Program-made: the position numbers and the translations under genes
Assembly: GCA_916700875.1 (NCBI GenBank)
Contig: CAKAKS010000062.1
Location: 6,908,373-6,972,372, forward strand
From: Sebastes aleutianus
Lineage: Eukaryota > Chordata > Actinopteri > Perciformes > Sebastidae
Direction of reading: 5' to 3'
Length of the DNA stretch: 64,000 nt
In this document: positions 44,969 through 56,120 of the stretch, in pieces
Layout: every line of letters starts with the position of its first letter
Position numbering within the stretch: position 1 is the first letter of the stretch
Notes under the pieces: model-generated
Told to the model about the DNA's origin: nothing
Database searches by the model: none
The model's input: only the letters and a program-made list of their open reading frames with translations

Positions 44969-45848
44969 AGTTCTATAAATATAAACTTGATTTTAAAAAG
45001 GTTCCTCACTAATAGAAGTTGAAAATGTCATAGTGAGGAAGAGTAACTTGTCATTTCATGCTTGCCTTGTTTTTACAGCATCACTGAGGTATTTGGAGAT
45101 GTCTGGACAGATATCTTTTTTATTGTGTTTGCCACCGGTTTCAAGCTGATACAAGCAGATTGCTTGCTTTTATCTTTATAACAAGTCCACACACAGTACA
45201 GCTCTTTTTCACTGTTTTGTTGTAACACTGGAAAATGTGTGTGGGAGCTCTCTGTTGTTTCAAAATGTATTTATAGAGGATGAATGTAATGTGAAATCCA
45301 ATACATCTTGAGTGCAAGCGTTGCTGTGATGTATAGAGAGACACAAAAAATATTTACGGCACAAATACTGATTTGCTGTCAGCAGGACACACAAAAACGG
45401 GTAGCTAGTGTAACAGCAGGATTTTGGACATCAGCCCGTTATTTTTGTCCTTTATGTATTTAATTGCAGCCTAAACTGTTTGCGCTTTTGGCATTACAGC
45501 CACCTGCCAGGCCAAGCTGCGACAGTTCAACAAAATGCAGCTACTGAAGAAAAAGTCAGTCCCTAGCAAAACAAACAATAGCAGATTCCTAGATAATGGT
45601 GAACTTTTGATGTTGTAAAGTATTTATCTATAACAAACTCAAAGGTCACGAAAAGTCAAACTGGGGTTTTTCCAGCACTTTTTCCAGTCCCAAGGTGAGT
45701 CACACGTTTTTGGCATTTCCTCCCAGAGATAAGTGGTTTGAGTGAGTCAGTGTGAGAACAAGCGTTACACAAACCACCATACACAAATAAACAGGTGTGC
45801 AAAAGGCTGCTTACAATGTGACTAAGAGAGATGTATCTCATGCTTAAA

Positions 45849-46490
45849 TTAAAGGGACTGTTTGTAACTTTTTAAGCGTATAAATGTAGCGGGTCGGCAC
45901 ACATGCGCGTTCGCATATGCGCGCTCACGCGCGTCCTCGCTGTCTCGCTCCACCTCTAGACGTGAACGCACGCTCACTACACACTGCAGAAGAGTTAGTT
46001 TAGCTCTGAGAATATCTAGTGAATGTAGAGTGGACGTTTGTGCAGAAATAAATGCTGCAGCTCCTCCAGACCAACAGAGGTTTTCCGTGTCTGGTGAAGT
46101 GACGGGGCTCCTCAACGAGTTACGTTATCGTCTCGTTACCGACCGGGTGCCAGTGTCTTCGGCTGCCGGCTGCGGTCGGGAGGCAACAACGTAACTCGTT
46201 GAGGAGCCCCGCTGCTGAAGCCTGCGCTGAGCAGGAAAAGCCAACACTAGGATCAGCATTGATTCATGGAGAGACCTTCGTCTGGTCAGCTAACATTACT
46301 GCCAAGCAGCTAAAATATAGAGTGATATTGTGGTTTTAGCTGACGTCTGTCGCCTCACTGTTTTGAGCGATGCTCGTTCATGTCTATGTAGAGCGAGCAA
46401 GCGCAAGCTTGACGCTGACTTTCGTTGATTTCAAGGCCACAGGTGTCGCTGTTAAGCAGCATTTCTGAATCTTACAAATAGTCCCTTTAA
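45849..46490 (+). mobile_element. MITE-C (TTAA borders), copy 2
   Basis: 642 bp bounded by TTAA with ends AGGGACTGTTTGTAACTTT and CTTACAAATAGTCCCT. It is collinear with the copy at 20252-20944 apart from indels. It also contains a short internal inverted repeat (CAACGAGTTACGTT near 46115 and AACGTAACTCGTTG near 46188). Confidence 0.85.
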
Positions 46491-47114
46491 CAGTACTTGT
46501 CTTATACAGCTGGCCACGCTAAAAGTTGCTTCAGTTTTACATGTAGTCTGTAACAGATGCCCAGAGTATATCTCTTTCTTTGACGTGTGTTCTAGTGTGA
46601 GTCAGAGAGGCTCTAATTGATTAAAAAGCATGTCTAATATAGTAGTCCAAAAGTCCCAAATTAAGCATCTGCACATTCAAAGTCAAGTCAATAAGTAGGA
46701 GAGTTGTAAAAACAGCTTCAGGGAGAAATCTACAAAAATGTAATACATTTTTTTCTGGTGTTTGTTGACAAATATGAATCATCGACCATGGCTCAAAGAG
46801 CCTTAAAAATCACCCTTCATGTTCTTATTTTTCACCAGTGGAAACTGCCAAATTAAACTCCTACTATATCATGGTGCAACACGGCACATTGTCAGGGGCA
46901 AAGGTCAATTTATGATGGAAAACGGCAACACTGACACTGGAAAACCTTTGAAATATATTCACATACAGTATAGCCTCTGGGCTTTGTATATAAAAGAACG
47001 CAGACTTGTTTACATGGTGAATAAATATGTGTGAAGAGTAAAAGGGAATAAAACGTGTTAAATCTAAGTTGCTAACTAAGAATTAAACAAAGCTAAATTG
47101 TTTTAATGGCACTA
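46491..47114. other. Intergenic, nothing recognised
   Basis: AT-rich sequence with no supported gene or repeat. Confidence 0.5.
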
Positions 47115-47757
47115 ATTTCTTTAACTCATTAACGCAATTGATCTTCCGGAGGTTGTAGCGGGCTCAGTTTTTAAAGCTAGAGTGAAGATACTGGTATCAT
47201 ATGAAACTAGAAAACCTAAGGAATTATTTGGTACCAACCATGAAGGAGCATAAATAACGCTCCAAAGCTAAATTTTGCTGAGGAAAAACTGTCATGGACA
47301 TTTTCAAAGGGGTCCCTTGACTTCTGACCTCAAGATATGTGAATTACAGACATGCCCACTTTATGATAATCACATGCAGTTTGGGGCAAGTTACAGTCAA
47401 GTCAGCACACTGACACACTGACAGCTGTTGATGCCTGTTGGGCTGCAGTTTGCCATGTTGTGATTTGACGATTGATGTTTTATGCTAAATGCAGTACCTG
47501 TGAGTGTTTCTGGACAATATTTGTCATTGTTTTGTGTTGTTAATATATTTCCAATAAATATACATTCATTTGCATAAAGCAAGCATATTTGCCCACTTCC
47601 ATGTTGATAAGAGTATTAAATACTTGACAAATCTCCCTTTAAGGTACATTTTTAACAGATAAAAACTGTGTGATTAATTTGCAATTAATCATGATTAATT
47701 ATAGACAATCATATGATTAATCACGATTAAATATTTGAATCGATTGACTGCCTTAAT
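47115..47757 (-). repeat. Dispersed repeat R1, complete copy
   Basis: This ~640-bp copy in reverse orientation spans both halves seen separately at 10553 and 1004. It ends with the palindromic ATTAATCATGATTAAT region and TTTGAATCGATTGACTG. Transposon class unknown to me. Confidence 0.75.
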
Positions 47758-48117
47758 AATAATACATATATATTTGTGCAAATAAATGTTCTACAAGCTT
47801 TTAGGGCTATACATAATAAAATAAAATGCTCAGCCAAATGGAAATGGTGTCCTGTGAATATCAAAATAAGTAATGAGGGATCTAGTGACGCAGACAGGGC
47901 ACTACAGTTTCACTCTTACTCTGCAGTCATTCATTCCAGGGCATGCCTACTCCTGCCCAAGTAAAAACCTCCAACACCCCGTGACTTGATGTTTCCCTTC
48001 AAATACTGAGGTTGAGTCACTGAATGTTTTTCCACAGGAGCTCCAACACATGAAATAAAGTGGACCTAAACTTTAGCAGCATATCAGTCTACACTGGATG
48101 AAAGACATTTCTCAGCT

Positions 48118-48132
48118 GTGTGTGTGTGTGTG
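48118..48132. repeat. Short (GT)n run
   Basis: Seven GT units ~125 bp upstream of the Ig-gene start codon. Confidence 0.7.
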
Positions 48133-48256
48133 CATTGTGAGTATACACAAACTTGTTTTGTTAGCTGTCTGTGTTTGTCTTTTATCTGCTTGATCTAATG
48201 TGCTAAATATTGATTTCAATACAGAAACAAAAGTGATGAGTTCCTCCTCTGTTGTG

Positions 48257-48320
48257 ATGACACAGCATGTTTCTGGCTGGGTTTCCATCATCTGGTTCGC
48301 TACAGCTGTCAGCGTTGCTG
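48257..48320 (+). CDS. Ig-superfamily gene exon 1 (signal peptide)
   Basis: 21 codons plus 1 nt, with a hydrophobic core VSIIWFATAVSVA, donor GTGAGG, out phase 1. It was too short to stand out as an ORF and is placed by its phase match to exon 2. Confidence 0.6.
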
Positions 48321-50596
48321 GTGAGGCTTTGTTTTGTGCATGAAAACACACGATTATCTGAACAGGTTTCTGTAAACTGATTGAAAGCTTTACAGTTTAT
48401 GCAGGGCGTTTTACAGTCAGAATATATGCTCATCATTGTGCAATGTTTTTTAGGATTTAAGGAAAAAGACAAGTTGTAGCAAGTTGTAAGAGACGAATGC
48501 AAACAGGAGACATCCAGTTTTAACAGTCTAACATTGATTTTTCAGTCAGTTTCTCTTGTGTTTCTGGTAAACTGTGTTTCTGGAAATTTCCAGTCTTTTC
48601 CAGCCAGCTGATTGGCTGCTGGCTCTAGCTTCATATTTAGCACACATACATGAGAGTGGTATCAATCTTCTTATCTAGCTTTTGGCCATAAGGTGATTAA
48701 GTGAGTTTCCCAAAATGTCTTCTTCCTTTAAGATATCCTGATCCTCAATCTATTTTACCCGACTGTAGTCTAACAGCTGCCCCAAATCTAAATCAACGAT
48801 ACTGAATATCTACAGACTAGGGGAGACTAATTCTTGGTTTTGATGTCATTACTCAAAAACCTCTTGAACTATTAGGATACCATTTTTACGTAGGTAACGT
48901 GTATTTGTGTTCTACTTGTTTACAGTCATCAGTGTTATATATTAGAGTCACAATATTGATTGAAACACTAAAACACCTTTTCCTGACATCGCATTGTTTC
49001 AGTTTTTCCCAATGAAGATGTCCTAACCTGCTCCGTGCGTCAGCGAACACGCTAAGTGATGTGTCACTTGTTGGAAAACTGCTCGCCCAGGCTCTATTTA
49101 TGCCAAGTTTTCGTGCGCCTCCAAACCTATTTTAATCGGTCAAAATTGACACTGACAATAACTGACAATTAATCAATATCACTCTCTCTGTGTAACAGAG
49201 AGTGGCATTGCTTGTAATACTGTATATCTGGACTTTTTCTCGCTCTATTTTGCCAGAGTTTGGTTGGTCGCTGTTAGGAAGAGGTGTTAGTCAAATGTTA
49301 CATCTACCCCAACGTGCCGGGATGACATGCTAATACCATCATACAAATAGACCCAAAATAAACTACCAAGAATATAAATATAGTTAAAACAAATTAATAT
49401 TGAATTGAACATTTGAATACTTTCCTACCTCAAGAAAAAGTCTTGGCAGAAAACATTGTCAAGTATATGTTTGTCCATTGACGGGCAGACAGGCATCAAC
49501 ATAGACCATGTGCATAATGAGTTTCATTATTATGCATGGTGCACATTCTGTCTTGTTTCTGATTGATGCAATTTGAGATGTTCCAGTTGCCCCTTGTTAC
49601 AATTGCCCCTGGTCTCCCCTACTTTAATAAAATAATTATAATAATTTGAACCTAGATTCTCTACTGATCCCCATATAGTTACTTGTAAAAAACAATTAGA
49701 ATTGACATTGGAATGACAAATGATAGTAGTGACTAAAAGAGATTTGCAGGAATCATTCTTCAGATTGTGTTATGTTCTTTAACTCCGTCATCCCTCTCTC
49801 TGATAATTCAGTCAGTCAAGGTGTGAAGCTCCAGACCGTTCCCCAGGTGGCTGCACGGTGTGGAGACAAAGTGACGCTGACTTGTGATGCCAGCTCATCA
49901 GGCCAGTTGGACAATAATTCATTATTCTGGGTGGCTAGAAATAAAAATGTGTGTCAACATAGAGAGGGCCAACCTGACTCTAAGGTTCTGTGTGAAATCA
50001 CGGGCCAGCCTCCCCACCACAGACTCACTCTGACTCTCCTCAACGTGATGCCCATCGACCAGGGAGAGTACCTCTGCAAACTACGCTCCCCCCAAGGAGC
50101 AAAGTCTAACAAAACTGTTGTTACAGTACAAGGTGAGTTATAATGAATTTATTTAAAAAAAAATAATAATAATTCTTGCTGTCTTCTATTATCTGTCTAA
50201 AACTCCTTGATCTTTACAGACTGCTTTGAAAGCTCTGACTCCTTCATCAGTGAGTCTCGTGCTGAGTGCTGGTTCAGTGGAGTTTACCCCAGAGCCACCG
50301 TCCACTGGTTCCAGGGAAGTGTTAACTTAACCGACTCTGCCAGCACACAGGAGGAGGAGGACCATCATGGACGGTACAATGTCTCGAGTACAATAGATGT
50401 ACAGAGAGGAAACCTGAGCCAGCCGTACACATGCTTACTGTGGATAACTTCTGCCGGGAAGGAGCTCGCCGCTATAGGCCTACCACTGCCTATCATTAAG
50501 GAAAAGCTTACTGAGATCGACTCATCAGGAAGCATGGTCAAACTGCAGTGGATCTGTATCATGGTGGAAATCATGATGGTGAAACTTATGATATAA
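48257..50596 (+). CDS. Immunoglobulin-superfamily protein with V- and C-type domains (B7/CD276-like)
   Basis: Three exons join in phase 1, the usual phase for Ig-domain exons. Exon 1 encodes a signal peptide (MTQHVSGWVSIIWFATAVSVA). Exon 2 is a V-type domain of 106 codons: Cys in VTLTCDAS, the core Trp in LFWVARN, and DQGEYLCKL with the second Cys; two extra Cys (NVCQ, VLCE) may form another bridge. Exon 3 is a C-type domain: AECWFSG, TVHWFQG and YTCLLW. Sequons are present (NKT, NLT, NVS, NLS). After the second domain only about 45 residues follow before a stop, and the tail (KLQWICIMVEIMM) is too short and charged to be a clear membrane anchor. It is thus a secreted form, a gene whose later exons I have missed, or a truncated copy. 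B7-like is by layout, not by close match. Confidence 0.7.
49812..50132 (+). CDS. Ig-superfamily gene exon 2 (V-type Ig domain)
   Basis: The acceptor GATAATTCAG follows a CTCTCTC tract; the donor is GTGAGT. Phase 1 on both sides, 321 nt. It shows the full Ig V signature: CDAS, FWVARN, LTLTLLNVMPIDQGEYLC and a final VVTVQ strand. Confidence 0.85.
50220..50596 (+). CDS. Ig-superfamily gene exon 3 (C-type Ig domain, stop)
   Basis: The acceptor is TCTTTACAG. It opens with DCFESSDSFISESRAECWFS and contains GVYPRATVHWFQG and QPYTCLLWI. TAA is at 50594-50596. A GTGAAA donor-like site at 50579 just before the stop could splice to an unseen membrane exon. Confidence 0.75.
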
Positions 50597-50761
50597 AGGA
50601 AACAAAAAGGTAGAATTCAGGTGTTGAAAGAAAAGTTGATATATAAAAAAGGAGAAATGAATAGGAGATGATTTCAACATCTAATTTCTTGCATTTGAGA
50701 GCCTACAGGCAACTTTCTTCTTTGGAAAGACAAGAGTTGGTTGTTTTTTTTGCTCCAAAAC

Positions 50762-51932
50762 CATTCTCATCCCCAGGGCGTCAAATACCAACGCTTTCTC
50801 ATAGCCGTCGGCGTTCCATACCGACGCACCAGGCTTTCAATTAACTACAATGTAAACCCAGTAAATGTTCAGGGAAAGTGCTGTGGTGACGTAGTTTAAA
50901 GAGCAAAAGAGACACACAAGGTGGGAGGGGAGGTGGATGGGTCCAACAACACAAGGCTTTACTCTAGGAGACCGCTGTTCATGTCTCGTTCGTTAAGTTG
51001 CAATTTCACGTTACAATCAGCTATTCGTTCGTGTCCCGCGTTCACAACATTAAAACCTGCAGTAGGCAGAACATTTTTGACATCATTGGGCAAAAATGTC
51101 ATAATAACCTTTCAGCATATTGTAATTCAGGTGTTCTGAGAGATATCTTGACTTCTGCACCTCCTCATGGCTCTGTTTTCAGGCTTTAGAAAATCTAGCT
51201 CATGACGGCAGACTTTGGCCAATCACAGGTCATTTCAGTGAGAGTGTTCCTATTGAGCGTTCCTATTGGCTGTTCTCCGGCTGGTGGGCGGTGCTTGGTA
51301 TTTCCTCAACTGATCTCAACATGGCTGCCGGGTCACAAACTTTCTCATTTACAGCTAAACAGTACACTACAAGATGTTTCTGAAAACATTTGAGGTGAGA
51401 AATAGGCATTACAGTAACAGAATATTGATTCATATTTGATCAGCGCTGCCTAGTTTGACCGTTTGATCGGAGTTTGCGAGTGATTGACAGCTACTCAGAG
51501 ACAGCCAAGGCTCCAGCTCAGCTCTAATTGGTTGTTTTCCTCTGGCCTGTGAAATCTTGCAGATGCCATTAGGAGCACCGGAGGACACAGAGGCACATGA
51601 TTATTTATGATCATGATTATTTTTTCAGATGACCTGTCTCATGCATTACTGTCAGGGATATAGTGACAGTTTTATAAAAATAACTTTTTTAATCATATTT
51701 GCTCCATTTCTACCTACTGCAGCTTTAAGTCACATTTGCACTGTAAAAATGTAGTAATTTTGAGCCCAACCATGTTGTTTTTTCCTAAACCTAGCTATAG
51801 TGATTTTGTTGCCTAAACCTAATCAAGTGTTTATATTTAATTCCCAACATTAAGCACGTGTTAAGTGCAACCGAAAAGTGATGCCGAGGGGTCTGACAAA
51901 GCGTCAGTATGTGACGAGTTGGGATGAGAATG
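50762..51932. mobile_element. Element E2 interrupted by MITE-A
   Basis: The ends CATTCTCATCCCCA and (reverse complement) CATTCTCATCCCAA are inverted. The right part has the CCTAAACCTAATCAAG motif shared with Element E. Excluding the nested MITE, the element is about 490 bp. Confidence 0.6.
51050..51728 (+). mobile_element. MITE-A, complete copy (TTAA borders)
   Basis: 679 bp between TTAA sites (51050-51053 and 51725-51728), with inverted ends AACCTGCAGTAGGCAGAA and (reverse complement) AGCTGCAGTAGGTAGAAA. This is the reference for the other MITE-A copies in the window. Confidence 0.85.
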
Positions 51933-52478
51933 TGTTGCTTTAACTGGAGAGGAGGACTGCCTGAGTAAACAATGTACAGTTCTTGAGAAAACTGCTGTTG
52001 TGCACATTTTTGCAAATATCCTGCTCAGTCTTGTTTTACTGGTAGTTGTAAGGAAATTACTTTTTTAAAACCTTCACTTCATCCTAATGGCCAGAAGGGG
52101 GCAGTCTTTCCATGTAAGAATAATGACTGCTGATTTTCTGCTTTTAAACACCTCTTGTATATTGTAAATGCTGATGACGAACACTAAAGGAGAGGAAATG
52201 TGTCCACGATGTGTCTAAAAAGATCCGTAAAGCAGACATGATACATGTGAATGACGCAGTTACCTGAAGGGCAATAAAAATAAAATAAAATAAAATTACA
52301 AAGAATAGATTAGGGACACATAAGGCCAAATATGCTATGAAATTCCTTCATTTTTTTTTACAACTGCTTTATTCTGGTAACTATGCCTTTCATTGTGATG
52401 ATTTTAAGATGTGTAGACACTAATCTGAAACATATTGTGTACTGAGGATTTTATCTTTTTTTAAAAACTGCTTTGTAG

Positions 52479-52728
52479 ATATGCGACATAAAAGTGTGAA
52501 ATGTAATGAATTTCATCTAGGTCAACTTTGTGATAATATGCCATGTAAAGTGAACTTTTCTTCCTTTACATCTTATTCAAATCGTACATGCTCTCTTTGT
52601 AGGATTTGTACAGGGTGTTCCTCAAAGCTAAATTTCTTCGGTTGTAAATGGGTGAACGCGTGCTGCTCCAACCAAATGTGTTTGCTCATCTGTGGTGTGA
52701 CTGTCTGTGGAAAAGGTTGTTTGGTTAT
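52479..52728 (+). CDS. Cysteine-rich exon with TNF-receptor-like cysteine spacing
   Basis: The open segment has 14 Cys in about 84 codons. The core reads CKVNFSSFTSYSNRTCSLC, then RICTGCSSKLNFFGCKWVNA and C. The spacing C-x14-C-x2-C-x2-C-x11-C-x5-C closely follows the TNFR cysteine-rich repeat. An acceptor (GCTTTGTAG after a T-rich stretch) and a strong donor (GTGAGT) frame it. The in and out phases (1 and 2) differ. No neighbouring TNFR exon, TM or death domain was found, and a Tc1 fragment abuts its 3' side. It could be an exon of a decayed receptor gene or a chance Cys-rich frame. Confidence 0.3.
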
Positions 52729-52735
52729 GTGAGTT

Positions 52736-52988
52736 TAGACGTATAGAGCTGCAGTTTTGCAAATGCTCTGACCCAGTCGTCTAGCCATCACAATTTGGCC
52801 CTTGTTAAAATCGCTCACATCCTTACGCTTGCCCATTTTTTTTCTGCTTCCAACACAAAGCTCAAAGTTCAAAATGTTCACTTACTGCCTAATATATCCC
52901 ACCCACTGCCAGCTGCCATTGTAACAAGATAATCAATGTTATTCACTTCCCCTGTCAGTGGTCTTAATGTTACGGCTGATCGGTGTAA
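52736..52988 (-). mobile_element. Tc1-like transposon, 5' fragment with transposase start
   Basis: On the minus strand the end TACACCGATCAGCCGTAACA is followed by the leader GTGAATAACATTGATTATCT. Then comes ATG with MGKRKDVSDFNKGQIVMARR and LGQSICKTAAL, the start of a Tc1-type transposase. It breaks off after ~38 codons, so it is a dead copy. I recognise this family from many teleosts. Confidence 0.85.
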
Positions 52989-53610
52989 ATTCTGTGCTTT
53001 GCACCACAGAATTTGGTTCTGTTTAAGTTTGGTGTTTGGTGTAGTTTGGGTTTTTAACAAAGGTCTAGTAAAAGGGAACACAACTTTCACAGCCTGTTGA
53101 ATGTGCTTCTGTATTTCAGCCTCAGTGTTTGTTGATAATATCTCTGCTCGGTGGTGCAAGTTTCAAACTACACCCAGGTTTTTGTTCAGGTGGATGGTGA
53201 AAAGCAAACTGTGTTTTCTGTGCATGTATTGGTATAAATTTCTTCTTTTGTAAAACTGATATCAGCCTACCATAAATTCACTCATTGCATAAGAGTCAAA
53301 ACATTATTCAGCAGGAAGAAAGAGACCTCAGAGATAAGACTGCCACAGTAAGTGAGCCGAGAGAGCAGGCGAGGACATGTCCAGGTATTGTGTTGCGCAA
53401 TTACTTCCTCTCACGTGTGCTATTCATTGCAGTAGACACCCTTACACAAACACTAGCAAAGCCATTAAGAGAAACTTCAGATTAACTTCGAGGCTCAAAC
53501 TGAAGAAAGTAAAAAACCAAATACATCAGTGCAATAGAGGTGAATGCTCTTCTCTAACCTGCTGCTGCTGCTGCTCCTCAGAGTCAGAAAGACAAAAGAC
53601 ATCCATCACC

Positions 53611-54705
53611 ATGTGGGGCTTTGATTTGGTAAGGCAAGCTGCCGGAGCACGAGTAAAGATAAGCTGACCTCAGGAGACCCTGTGGAGAGCAGATACACAC
53701 TGCAGATTAGTTACTAAGGACAGAACACAGAGGAGAGACTGAATTATGTGCTCCAGTAGAGCGACAACAAGATTGGATTTATGTCAGATCAATAGTGCTT
53801 GAGCCAGTACTCTCACAAAATCCATAACCTGAAATCATTCAGGCCTAGTATGTAAATAGGGGACTCATACAATACATACTATATATGTCTACATGTGGAA
53901 ATGCACATACAGTTTATGAATTAATATAAGAGTACCATTATTAACACATAAAGGAATACTTTGACATTTTGGGAAATATGCTTATTCACGTTCTTGTTGA
54001 GAAACCAAATATGTGTATATATGTGTATGTACTTTGCCTTTCATAACAGCAACAATAGTCATATGTTGTTGTGAGCATAATGTTTTGTATAGAAAATTGT
54101 GGCTATATCTTAATTGCAACAGTTAACATTCACCTACTGTTATGTAAAATAATAAAAAATATATATATATATCTAATCAGTGAAGTTTATATGCAAATTA
54201 CAGTTTGTCTTTTTTTCAAGTGGAGAAATTTGTTCATCTCCTGGTGTGTCAGAAATAATGTTAATTACAAGAGCCATGTGTAGGTGTGTGTGTTTGCAAA
54301 ACACTTTCATCCACAAACTGAAGCATAACAATGCATCTATTATCTAAATATATTATCTCTCCATAACATCCTCAAGCTGTTTCCAGGCTTTGCTGCACCT
54401 CAACCTTTGGGTCTGCAGAGACAACAGGATTGAGCTGATGTTCTCCCGTCTAGATTAAAACACTGTTGCCATGGTGAAATGAAGCTGCCTTACGTAAAGA
54501 CAATATATTGGCTTTTCTCTAATTTGTTGATTTTCTTCTGTCGGTGCAGGAAATTGAGGTGAAAGACCAGCAATTAGATATGCTTGGCTTCGAAAGGCAC
54601 TCCGGTTCGAGGAGCAATCCCAAACCTCGCCCAACAGGGAAGTCAAACACGTATATGTCTGGGTATTATTTATCTGTTGCATTTGCTTTGTCGTGTGTTT
54701 CATAG
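53611..54705 (+). CDS. Possible small two-exon ORF, unknown function
   Basis: Exon 53582-53628 follows a strong CT-rich acceptor (GCTGCTCCTCAG) and contains CACCATGTGG, giving MWGFDL to a GTAAGG donor in phase 0. Exon 54550 onward follows another strong acceptor (TCTTCTGTCGGTGCAG). It continues EIEVKDQQLDMLGFERHSGS, then RSNPKPRPTGKSNTYMSG, with TAG at 54703-54705. The total is 57 residues. A 36-nt exon-like piece (53312-53347, GTAAGT donor) might be 5' noncoding. I do not recognise the protein. Confidence 0.3.
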
Positions 54706-55140
54706 TTCAGTGGTCAGGCTGCACTGAGTTTCTGGAAAACATAAAGGGTTTGGGGTTTCATACGGAGCACTTTGTGGAACTAGGGAAGTATTATTAATAG
54801 CAATTCTGTCAACTAATGACAAGATAATGTCTTTTATTTGATTCTTATTTCATTACCTTGATCTTAAGAGTAGACATGTCATGGTTAGGAGAGGAAGGAA
54901 AACAGGCAGACTGGTGCAGTTCAATAAGGGTCCGGCAGGCAAGGAAACAGGCAGACAGGTAACCGCGCTGAAACATGACAAACTGGCACAGAACAAAGAT
55001 CTAACAAGAGGGAATGGGAAGCAGGTGGGTGATGCAGGTGATGAAGAGGAGGGCGGGGAAGGCTAGGCAGAGCAGATGAGTGAGGTGGAAGCAGGGATAC
55101 GTTCAAGCTGAAAACAGCGTGCACCGTTTCGCCACGATTT

Positions 55141-55489
55141 CCGGTGTTACGTCAAAATCTGTGACCATTGAAATCTGTGACCGCAGAGGAGCCAGCAACA
55201 TGAGGTCACCATTTCTGACGGCTACCGTCACAAAATGTGACCCCCACTGTGCCTATCTTTCGCTTTTCTTTTAGAGATTTGTGAATATATCTTTAAAGTA
55301 AAAAATATTGAAATAATTTTTAAAAATTAATAATTTCGTTTTGTGTGTTTTTTGTCATGTATTTATGACACACAGGTAACAGTGGGGTCACACTTCCTGA
55401 CGACAGCCATCAGAAACAGTGACCTCATATGTCGCTGGCTTCTCTGTAGTCACAGATTTCGATGGTCACAGATTTCGATGTAACACCGG
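55141..55489. mobile_element. Foldback MITE with ~120-bp arms
   Basis: The ends CCGGTGTTACGTC and (reverse complement) CCCGGTGTTACATC open arms of about 120 bp. These share the twice-repeated AAATCTGTGACCAT and a GAGGTCAC block. The centre is AT-rich. Confidence 0.75.
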
Positions 55490-56004
55490 GCCTGGACAAC
55501 ATGTGTAACGTTGTGCAACTGGCTTTGAGGTATACGTTTTCTCTCGTTCGGTGGGTGTGTCAGCAGCGACGTGTATATAAACCCCACCATATTAGAAAGG
55601 CCTAATACTCATAATAAAATAATTAGCTCATATAGAAGAGACACGAGGTGAGAGGAGGCGAGGCAACAGAGATTTAACAAAATGAGACATCCTTGCCTCA
55701 GAGACGCCATGGGCACAGCTGTATCATCTGTCCATTGTCACGCCTCTTATACGTCACGGCTGCCAAAAAGACTTCTGCAAAAGGATACACTGGTGTGTCT
55801 CGCTTCTCAAGATGCATTTTAGGGATTGGGACATCCTTCAAGATGGAGCGCTGAGATTGACTTGTGGGTCACAAGCAGGAGGAGCGAGGAGCGAGGAGAT
55901 GATAATCGATAATTGAGAAGAGCCAGTGTACCTTAAAAGTTTTGCTACGTTTTGTCGGGGCTGAATGTGTAGGTGTGTAGATGGGTGTGGCAGTCCGGTG
56001 ATGG

Positions 56005-56104
56005 GGAAAGGAGGGAAAGTCAGAGGACATCTGCTGGATGGAAGGAAAACGGCAATACAAGGGGCCTGGGGATAGGAGAACGTGGCAGAAGAGGAGGGAC
56101 AAAG
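56005..56104. repeat. GA-rich dispersed repeat fragment
   Basis: It shares GGAGGGAAAGTCAGAGG and a following CATCTG block with 27537-27785. Confidence 0.5.
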
Positions 56105-56120
56105 AAACAAACTGCGCAGG

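Larger units (their letters stand above)
39151..45848. other. Intergenic region
   Basis: No convincing gene. It contains a short GT run (39543-39560), a retroposon-like tail (40275-40462), a teleost repeat (41617-41720), an element end (44800-44968) and a doubtful exon-like piece (45500-45618). The rest is AT-rich unique-looking DNA. Confidence 0.6.
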
